The notes beneath the pieces were generated by a model. It saw nothing but the letters and a program-made list of their open reading frames with translations, had not been told where the DNA came from and made no database searches. DNA of 64,000 bases from Desulfobacillus sp041396245 (GTDB taxonomy: Bacteria; Pseudomonadota; Gammaproteobacteria; Burkholderiales; Rhodocyclaceae): contig JAWKYW010000001.1 in NCBI GenBank assembly GCA_041396245.1, positions 1-64,000 of the forward strand, given 5' to 3'. The position numbers and the translations under genes are program-made. Shown here piece after piece: positions 50,971-62,060 of the stretch; position 1 is the stretch's first letter; every line of letters begins with the position of its first letter.

Positions 50971-51766
50971 CTTCGCCGGCAGGACGGTGGTCGTCACCGG
51001 CGCCGGCGGCGGGCTCGGCCGCGCGCTGGCCCTGCGCTTCGCCGCCGCCGGCGCCCGCATCGTGGCGCTCGACCGCGATGCCGCCGTGCTGGAGGGACTG
51101 ACTTTTCCGCAGGGCGCCGAGGCGCTGTGCCTTGCCTGCGACGTGGCGGACGAGGCGGCCTGCCTGCGGGCGATGGCCGAGGCGCGCCGCGCCTTCGGCG
51201 GCATCGACCTGCTCGTCAACAACGCCGGCATCACCCACCGCAGCGCCTTCGCCGAGACGCGGACGGAGGTGATCCGCCGCGTCATGGCGGTGAATTACTT
51301 CGGCGCGCTGCACTGCACCCACGCGGCGCTGGCGGATCTCGTCGCGCGGCGCGGCATGGTGATCGCGGTGTCCAGCGTTGCCGGCTTCGCGCCGCTGATC
51401 GCGCGCACGGGCTACGCGGCGAGCAAGCATGCCCTGCACGGATTCTTCGACAGCCTGCGCACCGAGGTCGAGCCGCTGGGGGTGAAGGTGCTGCTGGTCT
51501 GCCCGTCCTTCATCAGCACCGGCATCGAGCAGAACGCCCTGGCCGGCGACGGCGGGCCGGTGCGCCACGCCCAGGCCATCGTCGGCGCGCGCACGACGGC
51601 CGAGGCGATGGCGGAGAAGATCTTCCGCGCGGCGCAAGCCGAGCGGCGCCTGCTGCTGCCAGACCGCGTCTCGCGCCTGTCCTGGTGGGTATCGCGCCTG
51701 GCGCCGCGCTTCTACGCGCGGCAGATGGTGAAGAAGCTCGGAAAAGAGATGGACGGCGCGAAGTAG
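50960..51766 (+). CDS. Short-chain dehydrogenase/reductase (classical SDR)
   Basis: This 268-residue protein has the cofactor loop VVVTGAGGGLGRALA, NNAG, the catalytic Ser in VIAVSSVAGF and Tyr-x3-Lys in TGYAASKHALHGF. The Asp after beta-2 (VALDRDA) suggests NAD+ preference. A basic amphipathic C-terminal tail (SWWVSRLAPRFYARQMVKK) could bind membrane. It is the last gene of the IclR-linked cluster. Substrate unknown. Confidence 0.87.
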   Translation: MARDFAGRTVVVTGAGGGLGRALALRFAAAGARIVALDRDAAVLEGLTFPQGAEALCLACDVADEAACLRAMAEARRAFGGIDLLVNNAGITHRSAFAETRTEVIRRVMAVNYFGALHCTHAALADLVARRGMVIAVSSVAGFAPLIARTGYAASKHALHGFFDSLRTEVEPLGVKVLLVCPSFISTGIEQNALAGDGGPVRHAQAIVGARTTAEAMAEKIFRAAQAERRLLLPDRVSRLSWWVSRLAPRFYARQMVKKLGKEMDGAK

Positions 51767-51773
51767 CCGCTTC

Positions 51774-51876
51774 GTCATTCCCGCGAACGCGGGAGTCCAT
51801 GGGTCCCCGCGTTCGCACCCCAGGAGTACTTCTTCAGGGCGGCTTCGCCGGCCCTTCAGGGCGCGGGGACGACGAA
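51774..51876. repeat. GTCATTC-type palindromic element, long variant
   Basis: GCGAACGCGGG (51783-51793) pairs with CCCGCGTTCGC (51806-51816). A segment of about 50 bp with its own small hairpin separates this from the closing GGGGACGACG (51866-51875). It fills the gap between the convergent SDR and DUF2863 genes. Confidence 0.6.
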
Positions 51877-51880
51877 TGGC

Positions 51881-53053
51881 TCAGTGCAGGTGTGCCGGCG
51901 CCTGGGCGCTGTCTTCCGGCAGCTCGGCGTGCGAGGTCTCCCCCTCCGGCGTCGGATACATCGGCATGCCGCAGTCGTCGCAGAATTCGACGGGGAAGCG
52001 CTGGTCGAGCACGACCACGCCGCCGACCCCGGCTTCCTCCAGCACCGCCTCGATCTGGCCGACGCAATCGGTCGACTCGTCCTCGGCCCCGAGCAGGGGC
52101 CACACCACGCCGTGCACCACGTCGCTCGAGTCGACGAGGGTAAAGCCGACGCGGTATTCCTCCAGCCTTTCCTCGTGGAACGGCGCCACCACGGCGCGCA
52201 GCTGCTGCGGCCTGACGTTGAGCACCGTCTGCAGGAAGGCCACCGCCGCCCGCAGCGAGTAGAGGCGCAAGCCCTGGTCGGCGCTGCGGCAGGCGGCGTG
52301 GTAGACCTCGGGCAGCAGCGGTTCCAGGGCGCAGCCGGTGAACAGCGGCTGCAGGGCGGCGCCGCCCTGGGCGGACCACTGGCTCGCCGCCTGCTCGCGC
52401 GAGCCGTCCTCCTCCTGCCAGCGGAACAGGGCCTGGCCGCGCGGCGTGACGACGGCGCCGATCAGGTAGCGCGTGTCGGAGATGAAGCGGGTCGTCTCCG
52501 GCAGCTGGCGCGGATCGATGCGCGCGTCCTTGCCGTCGACCGCGCCCTTGGCGAGCTGGTTGGTCAGCCGCCAGGTCTCGACGAAGCTGCGCGGCAACTG
52601 GTCCGGACTGAACAGGAAATCCGCCAGCGCGAGCCGGGTGCCGGCCGCCAGCACGTGGGCCTGCAGCTGGGCCCGCACCGCGGCGAGCATGCCGGCGGAC
52701 AGGGGTCCCGAGGGAATCGTGAAGCGCGACCAGGCCAGCAGCGGCGCGGCGAACATCGCCACGTCGAATTCCTCCGAACCGGCGCCGAGCACGCCGCCCT
52801 CGGCGCGCGACTCGATCAGGTCGGCCAGGGCGTCGTAGGCGCGGCCGTTGGCGCCGAACAGGTGGTCGAGGGCCAAGTTGAGCGTGTCCTCGTTGCCGGT
52901 GCGCAGCAGGCGGTCGACCGCCTCGTCGAGGCGGCGCTCCCAGAAGGCGTCCTCGATGCGGCTGCTCGAGACGGCGAGGCCGACGGCCAGGCGGGCGATC
53001 TGCTCGGCGTCGCGGTTGAGGGCGCCCCGGCGGGCGAAGCGGCTTCTTTTCAT
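51881..53053 (-). CDS. DUF2863 family protein
   Basis: This 390-residue protein begins MKRSRFARRGALNRDAEQIARLAVGLA, typical of DUF2863, a family I know mainly from betaproteobacteria. Function is unknown. The C terminus has a CDDCGMPMYPTPEGE segment that could bind zinc. No membrane segments are seen. It is divergent from the marR gene, whose operator region it shares. Confidence 0.8.
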   Translation of the reverse strand: MKRSRFARRGALNRDAEQIARLAVGLAVSSSRIEDAFWERRLDEAVDRLLRTGNEDTLNLALDHLFGANGRAYDALADLIESRAEGGVLGAGSEEFDVAMFAAPLLAWSRFTIPSGPLSAGMLAAVRAQLQAHVLAAGTRLALADFLFSPDQLPRSFVETWRLTNQLAKGAVDGKDARIDPRQLPETTRFISDTRYLIGAVVTPRGQALFRWQEEDGSREQAASQWSAQGGAALQPLFTGCALEPLLPEVYHAACRSADQGLRLYSLRAAVAFLQTVLNVRPQQLRAVVAPFHEERLEEYRVGFTLVDSSDVVHGVVWPLLGAEDESTDCVGQIEAVLEEAGVGGVVVLDQRFPVEFCDDCGMPMYPTPEGETSHAELPEDSAQAPAHLH

Positions 53054-53129
53054 GGCGGGAACCTCACAAGCGGGAGCCGAATTCTACCCGCTCTGCCGCC
53101 GGAGGGCGAGCGGGTCCGGACCGGCCAGA

Positions 53130-53168
53130 ATGACAACAATATTGACAAAACGACAACAAGCATGTCAA
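53130..53168. promoter_or_regulatory. Candidate MarR operator: TTGACA/TGTCAA dyad
   Basis: TTGACA (53142-53147) and TGTCAA (53163-53168) are inverted with a 15-bp spacer. Further TGACAACAA-like half-sites surround them in this short AT-richer region. Its position just before the marR start fits autoregulation. Confidence 0.45.
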
Positions 53169-53177
53169 ATCGCCGTC

Positions 53178-53660
53178 ATGACGGAAAATTCCTTCGTGGC
53201 GGAGTCCCGCGGCCAGCCGCTGCGCCAGGCGATCCAGGCGGTGCGGCGGCTGTATCACGTCCTTGCCGGCACGGCCGACCGCGCCCATGCCGGTCTCGGC
53301 ATCACTGTCGGCCAGCGGGCGGTGCTGGACGTCCTGCACACGCGCGGCCCATGCACGGTGCCGCAGGTGGCCAGGGCGCAGGGCGTCAGCCGCCAGCACA
53401 TCCAGATGGTCGTCAATGGCCTGCTGAAGGCCGGACTGGCCGAGTGCCTCGGCAACCCGGATCACCTGCGCTCGCCGCTCGTGCGCCTGAGCGCGTCGGG
53501 CCTGAAGGCCGCCGAGGCGGCGCGCCGGCGCGAGGCGCGGCTGCTGGCAGAACTGGCGAAGCGGATTCCCGGGCCGGACCTGAAGGTGACCCTGAATACC
53601 CTGAATGCGATGGAGACGGGGCTGAACCGGCAGGAAAAGCGCGCCGGTTCGCGTGCATGA
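53178..53660 (+). CDS. MarR family transcriptional regulator
   Basis: This 160-residue winged-helix protein has the MarR DNA-binding core (GLGITVGQRAVLDVLHTRGPCTVPQVARAQGVSRQHIQMVVNGLLKAGL, about residues 40-90) and a beta-wing region with SPLVRLSASG. The ligand is unknown. Start at ATG 53178 is chosen because the alternative ATG at 53130 would overlap the TTGACA/TGTCAA dyad. A small membrane protein gene follows 27 bp downstream. Confidence 0.88.
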   Translation: MTENSFVAESRGQPLRQAIQAVRRLYHVLAGTADRAHAGLGITVGQRAVLDVLHTRGPCTVPQVARAQGVSRQHIQMVVNGLLKAGLAECLGNPDHLRSPLVRLSASGLKAAEAARRREARLLAELAKRIPGPDLKVTLNTLNAMETGLNRQEKRAGSRA

Positions 53661-53687
53661 AGTGGCAACAGTGAAAGGAGGTGGACG

Positions 53688-53906
53688 ATGCGGCGATACG
53701 GAAACCTGTTGGGCGTACTGCTGACGGGATTGGCGCTGATGCTCGGCGTCGCCCTGCTGGTGCGCATGGCGTGGCACTGGTCGATTCCGGACGTGTTCGG
53801 TCTCGGGCCGGTCGCCTTCAGGCACCTGCTGGGCCTGGTCCTGCTCGGCGCGGTTTCGGCGGGGCTGTTGCGGCTCGGCCGTCAGCGCTTTACGGGTCGC
53901 TGGTAG
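53688..53906 (+). CDS. Small two-helix membrane protein
   Basis: This 72-residue protein has hydrophobic helices at about residues 8-27 and 45-62, with basic residues at both ends. An excellent AAAGGAGGTG precedes the ATG. It is probably co-transcribed with marR, so it may be the regulator's target. No family recognised. Confidence 0.65.
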   Translation: MRRYGNLLGVLLTGLALMLGVALLVRMAWHWSIPDVFGLGPVAFRHLLGLVLLGAVSAGLLRLGRQRFTGRW

Positions 53907-53914
53907 CGGCCGCT

Positions 53915-53944
53915 GCGTCCCGCCCCCGGCCGGGGGCGGGACGC
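53915..53944. terminator. Bidirectional palindromic terminator
   Basis: This is a perfect 15-bp palindrome (GCGTCCCGCCCCCGG and its complement, no spacer) between the 3' ends of the small membrane protein gene and rhlE. There is no T-run, but the stem is exceptionally GC-rich and serves both converging genes. Confidence 0.7.
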
Positions 53945-53948
53945 GTTG

Positions 53949-55340
<1,392 letters not shown>

Positions 55341-55626
55341 GGCTCTTTCCTTTACGAAATGGATTGGCGTCGCACAAGGGTATGCAGGGGTACGCAGACC
55401 CGGCGACGCGATATCACCGGCAACAACTCATGCCGTTCGTAGGGAAGGGCGGGAGAGATCGAGGACGGAGACTGTGTGTGAAATACAGTCACGTGAGCCC
55501 GAATCTGAAACTGGCGGGCTGGAGAAATTACTGCTTGCTGCATTGCACAAAGCGGATTATACAGACCTGCCGATCCGACGCCAGCGTTATTTCTTATGCC
55601 TTCATGATTGATTGCGGCGGGGAAAG
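55341..55626. other. Region between rhlE and recQ
   Basis: This 286-bp stretch lies upstream of rhlE (minus) and downstream of recQ (minus). It is lower in GC than its neighbours and should hold the rhlE promoter and leader. A 22-bp segment at its recQ end (55614-55635) is nearly identical to one at 25469-25490. I see no supported gene. Confidence 0.4.
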
Positions 55627-57447
<1,821 letters not shown>

Positions 57448-57600
57448 GGCAGGAGGAAGCGAGTGGCGGCCACGTGAAAAATGGCCTCGTTCATCGGGGC
57501 GGCAGATGATATGATGACGGCACAACAACATGACGCCGGGCAATGATCCGCAAGGACAGGGCCTGGTGCGACGGCGGACGGCCAACAGAGGATGTGCAGC

Positions 57601-58035
57601 ATGGCAGGTTATGTTTACCGCGCCGAAAAACTGGCGCGGCTATTGAAGGCCAAGGAACCGTTTCTGCGGCTGGAACGCCAGTTCGGGCCGCCCCTCGATT
57701 ATCCCCAGAAAATGCTGGAAAAGGTGCGCAAGCAGCTGCCGGCGAGCCGCGCCGTCTACCGCCTCGAGTGCCAGACCCGCGCGCCGCAGCCGAATGGCGC
57801 CGCCTCGGTCGTCCTGCGCATCCCGGCCCGCAACGCGCTGTTTGCCGAAGTGACGCGCATCCCGGACGAGCGCAATGCGGCCTCCGGCGTGATCTATTTC
57901 GGCGTTGACGATGCCGTGAATCCCACCAACCGGCTGAGCCCGAATCTGGCCATTCCCTTCGAGAAGGTGGATGTGCAGCTCGGCGACCTATGGCTGCCGC
58001 TGACGCCGGCGACGCTGGCCAAACTTTCCGCCTAA
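57601..58035 (+). CDS. Conserved-looking protein of unknown function, 144 residues
   Basis: The protein begins MAGYVYRAEKLARLLKAKEPFLRLERQFG and has a helical N-terminal third, then beta-rich sequence (YRLECQTRA, SVVLRIPARNALFAEVTRIP, GVIYFGVDD). I do not recognise the family; the second half has a PilZ-like feel, but the RxxxR and D/NxSxxG signatures are absent. Codon use is typical of the region and AGAGG precedes the ATG, so it is likely real. Its stop overlaps the PIN gene stop on the other strand. Confidence 0.6.
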   Translation: MAGYVYRAEKLARLLKAKEPFLRLERQFGPPLDYPQKMLEKVRKQLPASRAVYRLECQTRAPQPNGAASVVLRIPARNALFAEVTRIPDERNAASGVIYFGVDDAVNPTNRLSPNLAIPFEKVDVQLGDLWLPLTPATLAKLSA

Positions 58036-58466
58036 TTTCCTTCCAGCAGTTCCGCCGTCCCGGCCGGGGTGGCGATGCGAAACCCCAGGCGGCCGGCCTT
58101 CTTCGCCAGGGCCAGCAGCGCCTTGTCCTTGCTGACGAGGAGGTCGGCCTTCGCCGCCTGCGCCAGTTCGAGGAATTTCTGGTCGTCCGGGTCGCGGCAT
58201 TGCGGCAGCGGCGGCAGCGTTGCGCCGGCGGCGGCGTCGCAGAATTGCGCCAGGGCGGCGTACGCGTCGAGGATGCGGCGGACTTCATGCCCGGGAATTT
58301 TGAACTGCGGGTAGCTCAGGACGCGAGCCAGCTCGTCGCGGCAGGCGGCGTTGCTGCAGCAGACGGCCTTGCCCGTCCGCAGGGCGCGGCGGATGGGGGC
58401 GGCCGCGGGATCGCTGAAATGCAGCAGGTCGAGCACCACGTTGGTGTCGAGAACGAGGCGGATCAT
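58032..58466 (-). CDS. PIN-domain ribonuclease-like protein
   Basis: This 144-residue protein has the PIN acidic set: LVLDTNVVLD near the N terminus, the middle Glu in CRDELARVL, and DPDDQKFLELA plus VSKDKALL at the C terminus. It resembles the PilT-N/COG1569 type of toxin-like nucleases. No antitoxin gene is adjacent. Instead its ATG overlaps the stop of an FAD oxidoreductase gene (ATGA). Confidence 0.85.
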   Translation of the reverse strand: MIRLVLDTNVVLDLLHFSDPAAAPIRRALRTGKAVCCSNAACRDELARVLSYPQFKIPGHEVRRILDAYAALAQFCDAAAGATLPPLPQCRDPDDQKFLELAQAAKADLLVSKDKALLALAKKAGRLGFRIATPAGTAELLEGN

Positions 58467-59572
58467 CGCATGCCCAATTCGCCGCAGGCATGCTCGGCCA
58501 GCGCCAGGCAGGCGGTCAGTCCCGGCGACTCGATGCCGAACAGGTTGATCAGGCCGGGCACGCCATGCGTCGCCTGCGACTGGACGAGGAAATCCGCCGC
58601 GGGTTCGCCCGGCCCGGAGAGCTTCGGCCGGATGCCCGCATAGGCCGGCTGCAGGGCGCCGTCGGGCAGGGCCGGCCAGTACTTGCGCACCTCGGCATAG
58701 AAGGCGTCGGCGCGGCGCGGATCGACCGTGTAGTCGAGGGCGTCCACCCATTCCACGTCGGGGCCGAAGCGCGCCTGGCCGCCGAGATCGAGCGTGAGGT
58801 GAACGCCCAGCCCGCCCGGCTCGGGCAGGGGGTAGACGAGGCGCGAGAAGGGCGCGCGGCCGGCCAGCGCGTAGTAGTTGCCCTTGGCCGGATGCAGCGC
58901 GGGAACGTGGCGCGGGTCGAGTCCGTCGATGCGTGCCGCGACCTTCGTCGCGAGCAGGCCCGCCGAGTTGATGAGGATGTCCGTTTCCAGCCGCATCGGT
59001 TCCTCGCCGCCGACTTCCAGCAGGAAACCCGAGCCGTGCGCCTCGGCGCGCAGGAGCGGGCTTTTCAGGGCCAGGGCCGCGCCGTGCGCCTCGGCCTCGC
59101 CGAGCAGCGCCAGCATCAGGCCGTGGCTGTCGATGATGCCGGTGGCGGGCGAGAGCAGGGCGGCCGCGGCGGAAAGCCGGGGCTCCAGGGCCATCGCCGC
59201 CGCCGCAGTGAGCAACCGCAGGTCGTCGACGCCGTTCTCCAGCGACTGACTTTTCAGCGCGTCGAGCCGCGCCTCCTGCTCCGGCGCGGTAGCGACGATC
59301 AGCTTGCCGCAGCGGCGGTGGGCGACGTTGCGGGTCTCGCAGAATTCATAGAGCAGGCGCCTGCCCTCGACGCACAGCCGCGCCTTGAGCGAGCCGGCCG
59401 GGTAGTAGAGGCCGGCGTGGATCACCTCGCTGTTGCGCGAACTGGTCTCCAGCCCGATGGCCTCGTTGGCTTCGAGCACGATCGTCTCGATGCCGCGCAG
59501 GGCGAGCGCACGGGCACAGGCCAGGCCGACCACGCCCGCGCCGATGACCACCGCGCCGCTTTTCTCTGTCAT
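58463..59572 (-). CDS. FAD-dependent oxidoreductase, L-2-hydroxyglutarate oxidase-like (LhgO)
   Basis: This 369-residue DAO-family flavoprotein has the FAD-binding GxGxxG in VVIGAGVVGLACARAL, the acidic LEAN residue after beta-2, TSSRNSEVIHAGLYYP (LhgO signature), LINSAGLLA, and the C-terminal GIESPGLTACLALAEH. LhgO oxidises L-2-hydroxyglutarate to 2-oxoglutarate, feeding electrons to quinones. The assignment is by motif similarity; related 2-hydroxyacids are possible. ATG 59572 is preferred to 59614. Confidence 0.85.
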   Translation of the reverse strand: MTEKSGAVVIGAGVVGLACARALALRGIETIVLEANEAIGLETSSRNSEVIHAGLYYPAGSLKARLCVEGRRLLYEFCETRNVAHRRCGKLIVATAPEQEARLDALKSQSLENGVDDLRLLTAAAAMALEPRLSAAAALLSPATGIIDSHGLMLALLGEAEAHGAALALKSPLLRAEAHGSGFLLEVGGEEPMRLETDILINSAGLLATKVAARIDGLDPRHVPALHPAKGNYYALAGRAPFSRLVYPLPEPGGLGVHLTLDLGGQARFGPDVEWVDALDYTVDPRRADAFYAEVRKYWPALPDGALQPAYAGIRPKLSGPGEPAADFLVQSQATHGVPGLINLFGIESPGLTACLALAEHACGELGMR

Positions 59573-59650
59573 GATCGTATCGAAGGAATCGTTTTGACTC
59601 GGCAGGAGCGGCATTGTAACTTCTGCCGACCCGACTGACAGGAGAACCCA

Positions 59651-60040
59651 ATGAGCAAGTACGGATTCGGCAAGGCCGTGGATTACGGCTACGACGCGGC
59701 GATCGCGAAAGTGACCGAGGCGCTGGGCAAGGAAGGCTTCGGCGTGCTGACGGAGATCGACGTCGCCGCCACCATGAAGAAGAAGATCGACGTCGATATG
59801 CCTGCCTACAGGATCCTCGGTGCCTGCAATCCGACCCTCGCCAACCGCGCTATCGGCGCCGAGGCCTCAATCGGCCTGCTGCTGCCCTGCAACGTCGTCG
59901 TGCGCAACGACGCTGGCGGCAGGACCCACGTCGAGTTCATGGACCCCGTCGCCATCCTGCAAATGTCGGACAAGCCGGAGATCGTCGAACTTGCGAACGA
60001 AGTGCGCGGCCGCCTCGACCGTGTGCTGGCGGCGCTGTAG
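59651..60040 (+). CDS. DUF302 family protein
   Basis: This 129-residue protein has the DUF302 core: EGFGVLTEIDVAATMKKKI, YRILGACNPTLANRAI and LLLPCNVVVRNDAGG. Structures of this family show an alpha/beta fold; function is unknown. GGAG lies shortly before the ATG. Its TAG stop is inside a REP element shared with bioD. Confidence 0.9.
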   Translation: MSKYGFGKAVDYGYDAAIAKVTEALGKEGFGVLTEIDVAATMKKKIDVDMPAYRILGACNPTLANRAIGAEASIGLLLPCNVVVRNDAGGRTHVEFMDPVAILQMSDKPEIVELANEVRGRLDRVLAAL

Positions 60041-60092
60041 GTCGGGCTTCAGCCCGACATCGGCGCCATTGTCGGCCTGAAGGCCGACCTAC
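60037..60092. repeat. BIME 3: compact REP pair supplying stops to both flanking genes
   Basis: The left REP begins GTAGGTCGGGCTTCAGCCCG and the right REP ends CGGCCTGAAGGCCGACCTAC. The TAG at 60038-60040 ends the DUF302 gene, and the complementary TAG at 60091-60089 ends bioD. Confidence 0.9.
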
Positions 60093-60739
60093 GTGGGCGG
60101 CAGATCCAACAAGCCGGCAACGCGCACCGCATCGGGCCTCGCCTGGTGCGGCACGAATCCCAATAGCGGCGCGGCCAGCCGCGCCCGCAGCGTGTCGACA
60201 TTCTCCTCCACGCAAGTCATCGCCGGATCGACCTGGTTGGCGACCCAGCCGGCCAGGTGCAGGCCGCGCGCACGGATCGCCTCGGCGGTGAGGAGGGCAT
60301 GGTTGAGGCAGCCCAGCCGCAGGCCGACCACCAGGATCACCGGCAGGCCGAGCCGCACGGCGAGGTCGGCACCGTCGAGCGAATCGGTGAGCGGCACGCG
60401 GAAGCCGCCGGCGCCCTCGACGACGAGAAAGTCGGCCCGCCCGCGCAGGTCCTCGAAGCAGCGGGCGACGTGCTCGATGTCGATGGCTACGCTGTCGCGC
60501 TGCGCTGCTATGTGCGGCGAGAGCGGCTCGCGCAGCAGGTAGGGGTTGATGCTGTCGCGCGGCGCGGCGACGCTGCCGGCGGCGATCAGCGCGTCGACAT
60601 CCCCGGCATCGCCCGCCGCCACCGGCTTCATGCCGAGCGCACGCAGGCCCTGCGTGGCGGCGGCGCGCAGCAGCGCCGATGCGATCAGGGTTTTGCCGAC
60701 CTCGGTGTCGGTACCGGTGAGGAAGAAGGCGCGGCTCAT
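60089..60739 (-). CDS. bioD: Dethiobiotin synthetase
   Basis: This 216-residue P-loop enzyme forms the ureido ring of dethiobiotin from DAPA, CO2 and ATP. Motifs: FLTGTDTEVGKT (P-loop), MKPVAAG, VVEGAGGFRVPL, and GLRLGCLNHALLTAEAI. The C terminus is terminated by the REP-supplied TAG. It lies downstream of bioF, separated by a long inverted repeat. Confidence 0.95.
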   Translation of the reverse strand: MSRAFFLTGTDTEVGKTLIASALLRAAATQGLRALGMKPVAAGDAGDVDALIAAGSVAAPRDSINPYLLREPLSPHIAAQRDSVAIDIEHVARCFEDLRGRADFLVVEGAGGFRVPLTDSLDGADLAVRLGLPVILVVGLRLGCLNHALLTAEAIRARGLHLAGWVANQVDPAMTCVEENVDTLRARLAAPLLGFVPHQARPDAVRVAGLLDLPPT

Positions 60740-60762
60740 GCTGAACGGCTCAAGCCAACCAC

Positions 60763-60821
60763 GGCGGGCACGGCGACACGGCGAAGAACAATCGCAGTTG
60801 CGCCGTGTCGCCGTGCCCGCC
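60763..60821. repeat. Perfect 21-bp inverted repeat between bioF and bioD
   Basis: Arms 60763-60783 and 60801-60821 are exact reverse complements around a 17-nt AT-richer loop, and four more pairs form outside one mismatch. No T-run follows, so attenuation, mRNA stabilisation or a mobile remnant are all possible. Confidence 0.75.
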
Positions 60822-60838
60822 CTGGTGAAAGCTGTTCA

Positions 60839-61990
60839 TCATTTCAACTCCGTCAGCGCCCCGACCAGCCGCGCCACCTGTGCTTCGGTATGCGCGGCGG
60901 AAAGGGTGATGCGCAGCCGCGCCGTGCCGGCCGGCACGGTGGGCGGGCGGATGCCCGGCACCCAGAGGCCACGCTCGTACAGCTTTGCGGCCAGGTCCAT
61001 GGTCTCGGCATTGCCGCCGATCACCAGCGGCTGGATGGCCGTCTGCGAGGGCAGCAGGGTCCAGCGCTTCGGCTTGAGTGTTTCTCGTAGCTGGGCGATG
61101 CGGGCGGCCAGGTTCGCGCGGCGTGCATCGCCCTGCTCGATGAGGTCGATGGCCGTCAGCAGCGCATGGGCGATGAGCGGCGGCTCGGCGGTGCTGAAGA
61201 TGTAGGTGCGCGCCTTCTGCAGGATCCACTCGACGGCGTCCTCCGCGCCGGCGATGAAGGCGCCGGCGCCGCCCGCCGCCTTGCCCAGCGTGCCCATCAG
61301 CAGCAGTCGCGGCGAAGCGAGCTTGAAGTGCGCCGCGCTGCCGCGCCCCTGCGGACCGAGCAGGCCGAAGCCGTGGGCGTCGTCCACCAGCAGCCAGGCG
61401 CCGTGGCGTTCGGCCAGCGCCAGGAGCTCCGGCAGCGGTGCGATGTCGCCGTCCATGCTGAACACGGCGTCGGTGACGATCAGCTTGCGCTTCGCGCGCG
61501 AGGCGGCCAGCGCGGCGGCCAGCGCCGACAGGTCGCAGTGCGGATAGACGTTCAGTTCGGCGCGGCTCAATCGCGCGGCGTCGATGAGGGAAGCGTGGTT
61601 GAGGCGGTCGGAGAAGATCGCGTCGCCGCGACCGGCCAGCGCCGGCAGCGTGCCGAGGTTGGCGAGGTAGCCGGTGGAGAAGAGCAGCGCCCGCTCGAAG
61701 CCGGTGAAGCCGGCGAGGCGCTTCTCCAGCGCGGCATGCGGCGTCATGTGGCCGCAGACGAGGGGCGAGGCGCCCGAGCCGACGCCGTACAGCCGCGCGC
61801 CCTCCTGCGCCGCCGCGGCAAGCGCCGGGTCGCCGGCGAGGCCGAGGTAGTCGTTGCTGCAGAAGGCCAGCAGCGGGCGGTCGTCGACGACCAGTTCCGG
61901 CGCGCAGGGCGAATCGACGACGCGCCGCCGGCGCCGCAGCGCCTGCGCATCGAGCGCGGCGAGTTCTTCGGAAAAGTCGTGGCGGTTCAT
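60839..61990 (-). CDS. bioF: 8-amino-7-oxononanoate synthase
   Basis: This 383-residue PLP enzyme condenses pimeloyl-ACP or pimeloyl-CoA with alanine. Motifs: FCSNDYLGLAGDP, GSGASPLVCGHMTPH, DDAHGFGLLGPQGRG, and the PLP lysine in LLMGTLGKAAGGAGAF. Family length. It follows bioA across the 66-bp intergenic region that holds BIME 4. Confidence 0.95.
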   Translation of the reverse strand: MNRHDFSEELAALDAQALRRRRRVVDSPCAPELVVDDRPLLAFCSNDYLGLAGDPALAAAAQEGARLYGVGSGASPLVCGHMTPHAALEKRLAGFTGFERALLFSTGYLANLGTLPALAGRGDAIFSDRLNHASLIDAARLSRAELNVYPHCDLSALAAALAASRAKRKLIVTDAVFSMDGDIAPLPELLALAERHGAWLLVDDAHGFGLLGPQGRGSAAHFKLASPRLLLMGTLGKAAGGAGAFIAGAEDAVEWILQKARTYIFSTAEPPLIAHALLTAIDLIEQGDARRANLAARIAQLRETLKPKRWTLLPSQTAIQPLVIGGNAETMDLAAKLYERGLWVPGIRPPTVPAGTARLRITLSAAHTEAQVARLVGALTELK

Positions 61991-62004
61991 GAGATCGGGC
62001 GATT

Positions 62005-62060
62005 GTAGGTCGGCCTTCAGGCCGACAAGGGCGGCTGTATCGGCCTGAAGGCCGACCTAC
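62005..62060. repeat. BIME 4: compact REP pair supplying the bioA stop
   Basis: The left REP begins GTAGGTCGGCCTTCAGGCCG and the right REP ends CGGCCTGAAGGCCGACCTAC. The complementary TAG at 62059-62057 is the bioA stop codon. The left end lies 15 bp upstream of the bioF ATG. Confidence 0.9.
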
